Shown in pieces: positions 34,751 through 42,109 of a DNA stretch of 42,109 nucleotides. Source of the stretch: Phaeoceros laevis (Eukaryota; Anthocerotophyta; Anthocerotopsida; Notothyladales); contig JBNGIQ010003923.1 in NCBI GenBank assembly GCA_049999765.1, positions 1-42,109 of the forward strand, written 5' to 3'. A program made the position numbers and the translations under genes. The notes under the pieces were generated by a model. It ran no database searches and had not been told where the DNA came from. It saw only the letters and a program-made list of their open reading frames with translations. The stretch's first letter is position 1. Every line of letters starts with the position of its first letter.

Positions 34751-36300
34751 ACACGAAATACGTGGTCTCCATAGACTCCTCAAGGGAAAATGAGAACAAG
34801 AGACAAGGGAAAATGAGAACAAGAGACAAAGCAGAAAAGACAACAAATGACGAGGCTCCAGGACACAAGAGGACAAAAAATCAGAGGTCAAGGACTGGAA
34901 ACAAAACCCAAAAAATGCATCAGCAGGTATGCATCTACAGTATGGGGAAAAAGATATTCCTAGATGAAAATGCAAGCTTGCAGCGGCACGCCTAGCAGTG
35001 CAAGCGGGTCAAAACACAGAAGCTGCGTCTAAGCCCTAGCATACAGCTGCAACCATAGCCAAAAACCTTGGACAGCACTTGAGAGACAGACTAGAGAGAA
35101 GAACGCTTTTGAAAACCTTAGGGTTCACCAAAAAAAAAAGTATTTAAAAGCAGATGGACAACTAGGGGTATTGAGGGTATTGAATCTTGGAAATAGAAAA
35201 CTTCGTATATGCACCCAAGCTAGGTGCCGTGCAGCATCTAGGATGTTGTGTAGCACGTCATAAATACATACATATGGCATAATGGCTCTGACGGAAGCAG
35301 AGGAACCGTATACGTAATAGTAGTATGGTTATGGTGTTGCCAACTCCACCAATGGGAACTGAACACCCCGTCAGGTATTTTAACCGGCGACCGGGAGCCC
35401 TGTCCAGGGATTGAAAGCAACAACCGGGAGCCCCCGTCCAGGGATTGCAAGTAACAACGGGAGCCCCCGTTACCTGTTGGGGCTACAACCGCGAAATTGC
35501 CGGAATTTACCTTTTGGGGCTACAACCGTGAAAATTGCAGGCAATCGACCTTTTGGGACTACAACAGTGAAGCGCGGCAGCGGACGGTCCACGCTCACTG
35601 TTTAATGGAACGCTCAACGTTATACCCGTGGAGCCTTATATTCTTGCACAATATATTGCTTCGCAACTAGAAAACGGAGTTGCTTTTAGAAGAAGAAGAA
35701 GATGCTTTATAACGTGCTTGTTTATAACGTGCTTGTTTATATCGTGCTTGTTTATATCGTGCTTGTTTATAACGTGCTTGTTGGGTCCAGAAAACTGCGA
35801 AGAAAGCCGTCAAATGAACCTGCCCGGGAGACAAGTGTGAAAGGTATACGTATAATGAGACAAATGGCAGGACGTGTTGATGAGCTGAAAGTGCTCCTGT
35901 CGAAAACGACAGGGGGTGGATGCCCCCGAGATGGGACCCCCGACTTGGCCATCGTGATCGAGGCTGAGGAGAGTGCTGCTGGGTAGCACATATTTCGGGG
36001 TGGATGCCTGAGTGCAGGACCGAAAACTGTGTAGATCCTTGGCGTATCACAGCATGAATTCATTCACGCTTGCGTGCCTCAATCTGCAAACTTTGTGGTG
36101 CCTGGGCTGGCAATTGCCGGTCACCAGCCGCTAGTCATATATAGCCAGAGTGCTGCGGAGTTGATGGTCTAATGGGATTGGGCAAGTCTACACAACTTGA
36201 AGCTTCCGATCGAGAAAGATTTTTGCTTTTGGGATGCAGGGGGTCACCGGAGGAGGCATTCTAAAGACGATCAATGTGGACAGGTCCACTAGGTCCTAGT
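34246..36300. other. Intergenic with several minisatellites
   Basis: No gene is supported. Repeats: a 23-bp unit twice (34784-34829); about 33-bp units with CCGGGAGCCC near 35391-35470; about 38-bp units with GGGGCTACAACCG in 35468-35575; and a 15-bp unit five times (35706-35780). Confidence 0.6.
35706..35780. repeat. 15-bp minisatellite, five units
   Basis: TTTATAACGTGCTTG occurs five times head to tail; units 3 and 4 share one substitution (ATATCG). Because the unit is a multiple of three it gives apparent pentapeptide-repeat frames on both strands, which are not evidence of a protein. Confidence 0.95.
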
Positions 36301-36540
36301 GCACCTGTAAGTCCATGACCAACTCCTAGAGCTCGTACTGTCACGGCCACGTTGGGACAGGCTTTGTGTGACCTGTCCAAGCGGGAAGGGGTCCGGTTGC
36401 TAGAAGCTGTCCGCGCTGCTGCAATGCTGCAGATGGAATTGGACGGTGTATCCGGACGGGACGTGGGGTTAGCTGGAGAGGAGTTCACATTAATCCACCA
36501 TCCACCGTAGTAGTAGTAAAGGGTGGACACGCCGTCCACA

Positions 36541-37003
36541 CCGTGACGGGCTGAATCTGTACAACCTGCAACTAGGCCTGGCCCAGGCCTACTCCAAGGT
36601 CGCCCACGACAGCAGCAAAGCAGCTCAGATGTACGAGCTGTGCAGGGACATGGCCACCCGTCTGCACACCCGGCTGTCCATGCAGCTGAACGCAGCCCGG
36701 GAGTGGTCGCACGCTGGTGACCTGCTATCGGCCGAGGAGGCAGTCTTGGAGGCTTTGGAATTTCTTGATCCACCTGGGCATGCTTCTAATTCAAATTCGG
36801 AGGTCACAATGTCTAATATGTTGTGGGGCTCACCATCAGACTCATCGTTGGAGGTGCGGGCCAAGCTGCTGGCCAATGCTGCGGAGTTGGTGGAGGCGCT
36901 TTGGCCACATGAGCCTAATTTTAGGCACGCTAAGCGCAAGGCTGCCCTGACAGCTCTGTGGAGCTCTGCCGGTCGCCGACCAACAACTTGGACGTTTACT
37001 TGA
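36541..37003 (+). pseudogene. Out-of-frame 5' part of the TPR-CHAT gene
   Basis: An open helical frame (YNLQLGLAQAYSKVAHD, AAQMYELCRDMATRLH, LLSAEEAVLEALEFL) looks like TPR helices and runs into the start of the CHAT gene, but in a different frame, ending TGA at 37001-37003. The downstream frame is closed by TAA at 36931-36933, so a one-base indel between 36934 and 37003 would join them. No plausible intron fits. Still further upstream (about 36350-36510) another helical piece (LGQALCDLSKREGVRLLEA) ends at a stop. Confidence 0.55.
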
Positions 37004-37029
37004 AGAACCTGGGGATTCTACAGGGCTTG

Positions 37030-39763
37030 ATGTTCCTGGTGGACATGTACCGGCACGACGCGGAGTGGGCGGCTGCCGCGAGGCTGCTGGAGGCTCTGGC
37101 ACCCCGGTTGAAGGACTTGTACCACAAGGATACGCCCCAGTGGAGAGACTTCCAGATGCGCCACGCGCAGGGGTTGAGCCACTCCAGGCACCACCTGCAG
37201 GCTGCTCGTGTCCTCAAGGACCTACTAAGCTCAGCGTCGGAGGATATTGATGATGCTACTGGTACCGCTGCCATCTACCATGCCCGCCTCCTGCTGTCAA
37301 GCGCGCACGAGTACAGACGCGCGAAGCAGCACCAGTTGGCCGCGACGATGCTCAATCGTCTGGAGCGCATGATCCGGGCCACGACGTCGTGGCCGCATGT
37401 GTGGAAGAGACACGATTATGTCGGTCCCAAGCAGCACTTCGAGTTCGAGCTTTGCATGGCTCGGGCCGGGATTGCCATGGAAACCGGTAGGGATGACCAG
37501 GCGGTAGTTGGGTTTCAGAAGGCGGCCTCCCTCCAGGAGGCCATCATCAATGACATCCAGCAGCGGCAACTTCCTGTTGCGAAGCATTTGAGGAAGCTGC
37601 TGGTGTCTGCGCTCGCATACGAAGCCCACCTCCACTTCACCCTAAACAAGGACGATGTGAAAGGTCAGGAAGCCAGGATTGAGAGGATACAGACGCTGGA
37701 CCCGGATGCAGGCACAATGTGCGAACTGCGGGTGCGGCTCTTGTTGGGGAAAGGGGATAGGGAGACAGCAGTGGAGTCGATGAGGGAATTGTTTCTGCTC
37801 ATGGCGGAGTGGCAGGAGGGCAGAGGAGGTGACGATGACAGCTGGATCACGGCCTACGACCAAGGCCTAAGGGGGCATTGCATAAGCCTGGGGATGCTGT
37901 TTGAGCTACTGGAGTCAACCTACATAGGTTTAGGCCGGAACGACAAGGCGCTATTGTGGGCGGAGCGAGGCAGGATGCGCCTCTTCATGCACCGGGTACC
38001 TGCGCAGCAGCATCAGGAGGATGATCCGGAGTGGGCCATGGATTCCACGCCTAACGACTTCGACAGGGACGACGGGAAAGCCCTGGACATGTTGGCCAAG
38101 GTGCTGCTGGCCTGCGGACCCAACGTCGTGCTGCTCGAGTACTCGTACAATCGGTTCCTGCCGATGCTCCGCGTCTACGGCCTGTTCAGGATGAGCAATC
38201 TTAAGATTCCGGCCAGCTTCGAACCACCCTCGAACTCCTTGGTGGGGATCGCGTGCAAACCTTTGGACTGCCAGGGCATCCAGCAGTTGGTGAAGAAGGC
38301 TCGCGATTCCATCATCGCCAGGCCGCAGCAGAAAGGAGAAGCAGCGGCAGCGACTAATAAGAAGCAGCTGCGATACTTAGCGCAGCTGCACAGCCTCCTG
38401 GTGGCCCCGGTGCTCAAGGAACTGTCCGATTCCTGCGACACCCTCATCTTCGTGCCAGACGGCTGTCTCTCCCTGGTGCCCTTTGCCGCCCTCTACGACG
38501 AGAGCGCCGGCCAATTCCTCATCCAGCAGAAGCACGTGGTGGTGGCGCCCTGCTTGCGGGCTCTCTACCGCTGTCTGGACCTCCAGGATCGATTCTTCTC
38601 CACTGCCAGCACCCTGCAACAGCCCTTCGTGGCCGGCAACCCGTTCCCCATGGGCTTGAGCATGCGTCAGCTGCCACATGCACAGGAGGAGGCAGCGGCA
38701 GTGGCGGACATCCTGGGCGTGAAGCCTTGCTTGGGCGCCGCCGTCACCAAAGAGGCGGTGGTAGAGGCGCTGTGTCACAGCAGCGTCGTCCTGTTGGCCA
38801 CACATGCCATTGCCAGGCCCCCCTTTCCCGGCGGAGCCCTGGTGCTCCAAGCCCCTAAACCTCTCGATCCCAACGTGGCTAGCAGCAGCAGCAGCGCTAT
38901 AGCTAGCACCAGCAGTACCGCTGCTTCGAATTCCAACTATTATCCTCCCTTTTTGCGAGCTATCATGATGGAGCCGGGTTCCGATGAGCCTGAGGCGCCT
39001 TTGCTAATGAGAGGTCTTTTGGGAGCAGTACCATCTGTAACGGAAAGATATCAAGTCCTCACTGCGGACGAGCTGTCAGTCATTCGCATTCGAGCAGGTT
39101 TGGTGGTTGTCAGTCCTTGTGAAACAGGGCGAGGAGAGGTGACACTCGAAGGCGTTCTAGGACTGGGACGGGCACTCCTCCAGGCCGGGGCAGCAACCAC
39201 AGTGCTCTCTATGTGGAAGGTTGATGACCAGGCCACCAAGCACCTCATCACAGGTGAACTCACCACCTCCCTCCTCCATACCTTCTGGACACCACGTTAT
39301 AACTGAATGTAAACTTTGCTTCATTGACTCCCTTCACCGCGTTATAGTTGAATGTAGACTTCGCTTTATTGACACTCTTCACAATACCTGAGCGCATGAT
39401 GGCTTCACACATTCCTGAAGGAGGACTTCTTGAGCTTTCAAGTTCTGATCACAATGTGTGTATATGATATCAGAGATGTTCAAGGGGCTGCAGAACGGAG
39501 AGTCAGTAGGGACGGCTTTGCGCAAGGCAATGCTGAAGATGATCCACGAAGGTAGCAGCATCAGCGAGTGGGCACCCTTCTTCATTTTCGGCTCTCCAAC
39601 CATGTACTTGAGAATTGTCACCGCGATCGAAGTAAAAACGAAGAGGCCTAGGAATGGCAGCAGCCCCGAGCTAGAGTTTCCTCCAAGGTCATGGTCGGCA
39701 ATCAAGAAGTGCACATTTGTAACGCGACCTAACCCACACATCGAGGCGATGCCACAAGTTTAA
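37030..39763 (+). CDS. TPR-CHAT caspase-like protease
   Basis: Exons 37030-39253 and 39474-39763 (2514 nt, 837 aa; intron GTGAAC to ATATCAG, phase 1). The start is the first in-frame ATG after the frame opens at 36934; the real protein may begin upstream. The N-terminal ~400 residues are helical TPR-like repeats (AAARLLEALAPRLKDLYH, LLLSSAHEYRRAKQHQLAA). The CHAT domain follows: LIFVPDGCLSLVPFAALYD, catalytic His in LLATHAIARP (codon 38803-38805), and catalytic Cys in VVVSPCETGRGEV (codon 39118-39120) with GVLGLGRALLQAGA and SMWKVDDQAT. Exon 2 completes the fold (WAPFFIFGSP). CHAT is a clan CD cysteine peptidase related to caspases and separase. A Ser/Ala-rich insert lies between the His and Cys. 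Both catalytic residues are intact. Confidence 0.85.
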
Positions 39764-40160
39764 CAACTTCATGCATTCCAAGAGACGGAACCTTCTCTTG
39801 TAGCTGGAGTCCTGAACTCACAACCCTGTCAACCCGTAGAAAGTCACGCATTCATTGTATGCATTTCTACGTTCGATATGCAAGCTGTTGCTGAGTTACA
39901 ATCTACCCACACCCGCAATTCTTTTACTATTGGCAATGCTACAACAAAAACCACCGTCAAAAGGATTGAGACGGCGATGGCTACCGCTGCCACGGAAATC
40001 GGTGGAGGGCTGGAGGCTAGCGTGCGTTATGGTGACTGGCAGAGACGACGCAGCAAGATCAGGAGGCCCGCGGTCCGAGTAGTAGGCGATCTCCATCTGG
40101 AGCTCCATCTCATGGGGCTCCAGCGTACACCGTGAGGACATTTTCCCTTTCTGATGCTCT
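39764..40160. other. Intergenic
   Basis: The 3' flank of the CHAT gene. No motif, splice-supported frame or repeat was recognised. Confidence 0.5.
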
Positions 40161-40415
40161 TTTTTCTAACTCCCCCGGGCTGTGTGTGTTTTTTCTTCGT
40201 TTCCTGGACACAATGTCATGGCCAGCAGGGTCAAGCAAAGGCGACATCTGGTCATCTTCCTTCAACCATCCACACTTGGCATCCGACTAAGCTGTCCGCG
40301 CACCTCCCTACCAAATTGCCAGAACCCTATATTGTATCTTGCCAGCAGGTTCTGCATCATCCTCAAGCCTGATGCTGCCTGTGTAAGCACACACAGCCCG
40401 GGGGAGTTAGAAAAA
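40161..40415. repeat. 28-bp perfect inverted repeat flanking about 200 bp
   Basis: Arm 40161-40188 (beginning TTTTTCTAACTCCCCCGGGC) is the exact reverse complement of 40388-40415. The second arm lies inside the helical relic at 40262-40692, so the first arm may be an inverted partial duplication of that sequence. Confidence 0.9.
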
Positions 40416-40692
40416 CTTTCAAGTGTCCGATTCCAGCCCTCTTCTTTCAAGATGTCCCCACAGGCCGTCTTTTGGCTTGCAAGGCTCTGAGTCAACTTCA
40501 GGCAATCATCTCCAGTTTCTCACCGCTGTCCCTACATTCGGCCCGGATGCAGTCCAGTATTGACAATTCCAGCAAGGTCTGTCCTAGCATGGACTGCAAT
40601 TCTTGGAGGGTCTGCCCAGAAGCGGATGGGTACCGGTCAACAAGCCTTAAGTCTTTACAGTAGGCTGCAGCAGAACGGCGTGAGCCGTCCAA
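40262..40692 (-). pseudogene. Unrecognised helical coding relic with a frame break
   Basis: Two adjoining minus-strand frames read as one helical protein: RLVDRYPSASGQTLQELQSM and ELSILDCIRAECRDSGEKLE, then in another frame LTQSLASQKTACGDILKEEG, LCVLTQAASGLRMMQNLL and FWQFGREVRGQLSRMP. The join at about 40495-40505 needs a one-base shift. I do not recognise the family, and it does not match PI4-kinase, the relic beside it. Confidence 0.4.
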
Positions 40693-40876
40693 TTTCCTTG
40701 TCTACAGCTTTGTGCCACCATATATTTGGTGGTCGTGCTCCTTTGGAGCCAACAGTTTCACCTGAAAAGAGAATGTCAAGAAAAGACAAAGAAAGCGTCA
40801 AACCCACCATGGTAAGAACGACAAGGAAACCCAGCAGAAAAAAGGAAAGCCACATCTAGGATTAGGGACATGATAC

Positions 40877-41979
40877 CTGAAGGAGGTAACATAAAATGGA
40901 ATATCTAGCCTGCTCTCCACAAAAAATTTGTGAACACATGAACCATAAACAACGTAAGAAACACTTCTTGCATGAAGGAGATACAATACCTGGCAACTCT
41001 GACCTTTTTTGAAAAGCATATGCAGGTGTGGCAGGCCTGTGGTAACTGTACTGGTAACTGTACTCAGCAAAGAAACCACAAACATCTACACATCGGACAA
41101 GGCGCATCAGCTGCAGACAATACCTTAGCCTACTTAAAAGCTGGTGATCCTTCTTTGTACTTTCTGGCAAAGAAGTCCGGAGGTTGTGCACCTCAAGGTT
41201 CCGGCTCTTGATGGCATGTATGGAGGCCTGCATCCAGAACAGCCTATCGCTCAGCAACCTACTATCTGAATCTAACAATCCCCACAATGGATACACATCA
41301 CCTACATTTAGCAATCATTTGTCATGCAGTGACTCACTGTGTCTGGGATGGTTTCAAAACGAGCTGTGTGAGAAGAAGTAACAATGACTTCATAAGGACG
41401 TAACCAAAGGGCCAAACCAGCCTCCACGAAAATATCTGCAGGGAGTAGAATATTGACTATTGTTATACAAGAACGTAAATCCTTTCATGGTAACTTTTTG
41501 CAAGCTACAGCTCACTCACTCACATCCCAATCAACCTAACCCCACCATAGAAACCAGCGAAGAACCCAAACCTGGGTCTGTCTGCAATCATCACCGCTTT
41601 TGACAGTCATCTGCCAGTGAGCACGACAAACATCAAACCCCCAAACAGCAAAAAAATGGAGACAGAAGTAATTGCCGAATTACAAAAATTGGTAAGCTTA
41701 CTGAGTACAGATCCCAGTGAGGAGATGATCCAAATTTGGAAGCCTTTTTTATTCGCTCCTTCTTGTTTTATTCACTTTTGGCAGAGAGCCTCCTATATCC
41801 TGCAGGCAACAGCAAAACAAAGTCCGTAAGCATCAGAGCACAAAAGCCTGCCACACTCAATACCTTGACAAGGACTTTGTGAATTGGAATTTCACCTTGG
41901 ACGGAGTTCCTGCGGTGGTCCCTGTCCCACTCTTCTTCACAGGAAGACCAGGAGGAGCTTCACCCTTGGCAGCAGCAGC
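40877..41979 (-). pseudogene. Phosphatidylinositol 4-kinase beta pseudogene fragment
   Basis: Exon-like pieces in order match plant PI4K-beta: 41979-41896 (KGEAPPGLPVKK); about 41690 (SSPHWDLYSV); about 41615-41580 (VKSGDDCRQTQ); 41435-41338 (IFVEAGLALWLRPYEV, VTSSHTARFETIPDT); 41227-41134 (ASIHAIKSRN, then FFARKYKEGSPAF in a shifted frame); and 40931-40877 (YSILCYLLQ). A base is missing at about 41176 and another at about 40910, each shifting the frame. The catalytic loop (DRHNGN) and the DFG-type segment are absent: after the LLQ exon only the start of the next exon (GTGAAA) is left. Splice borders still sit where the family has them, so this derives from genomic DNA, not a retrocopy. Confidence 0.75.
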
Positions 41980-42109
41980 CTGTACAATAGATCAAGAACA
42001 GATCTCAGTATTCTGAATACACAGTTAAACTATTCCTAGCAGCGCCACAAGGTGAAACGCCTAAAAAATGCTCTGTTGGAAATGCAGAACTGGGAGGGGT
42101 TTTGCAATA

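Noticed and set aside
35391-35780. CRISPR-like array
   Set aside because: Units are contiguous minisatellites without unique spacers, in a plant nuclear context.
35628-35840. Cys/Leu/Phe pentapeptide-repeat protein
   Set aside because: Produced only by the 15-bp minisatellite; frames are equally open on both strands.
36261-36773. 170-codon minus-strand open frame over the 5' end of the CHAT gene
   Set aside because: It is antisense to helical plus-strand coding sequence with clear TPR character, and its own translation is Arg/Pro/Ser-rich with no motif.
41617-41829. 70-codon plus-strand open frame near the right edge
   Set aside because: Lies antisense across PI4K-beta relic exons and has no motif of its own.

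Overview
The window is nuclear DNA from a streptophyte, most likely a non-seed land plant. The genes are spliced with short introns (about 75-130 bp, GT-AG plus a few GC-AG). The families are plant ones: plant-type subtilases, plastid-targeted enzymes, a plant-type copper chaperone for SOD, a plant-type PI4K-beta relic, and a telo-box/site II promoter. Exons are GC-rich, and intergenic DNA carries ATTC, TAG and CATC microsatellites. The species cannot be fixed from the sequence. No rRNA, tRNA, CRISPR array or organelle gene was recognised.

Layout. (1) 1-7.5 kb: two head-to-tail subtilisin-like protease genes. The first is cut by the left edge; the second is complete with 13 exons and 791 codons. 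(2) 7.5-11.5 kb: gene-poor, with microsatellites, a 47-bp tandem duplication and a pair of about 310-bp direct repeats. (3) 11.5-18 kb: a plastid-type alpha/beta hydrolase (minus), a DUF1223 thioredoxin-fold protein (plus), an F-box protein (plus) and a copper chaperone for superoxide dismutase (minus). (4) 18.5-26 kb: a 26-exon Nrap/NOL6/Utp22 gene whose longest intron holds three 184-bp tandem repeats. (5) 27-28.3 kb: a plastid-targeted UPF0301/AlgH-like protein (minus). (6) 29.8-34.8 kb: a segmental duplication of about 2.3 kb, each unit carrying one copy of an unnamed gene (helical N-terminus, C-terminal beta domain resembling DUF4384). One copy is badly broken; the other is intact except for one in-frame stop. 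(7) 36.5-39.8 kb: a TPR-CHAT (caspase-like) protease gene with a frame break near its 5' end. (8) 40-42 kb: pseudogene debris, including a recognisable PI4-kinase beta relic.

Every spliced model described as complete was checked by adding exon lengths and phases. Subtilase 2 is 2376 nt, the hydrolase 1248 nt, the copper chaperone 822 nt, Nrap 3234 nt and UPF0301 1086 nt, all divisible by three with matching phases. The housekeeping genes (Nrap, copper chaperone, plastid proteins) do not obviously cooperate. The part that looks like a dynamic accessory locus is 29.8-42 kb: duplicated helical-domain genes next to a TPR-CHAT protease, with decayed copies. CHAT proteases partner membrane-acting cell-death proteins in bacteria, so this is the best candidate for an undescribed system, but the functional link is inference only.
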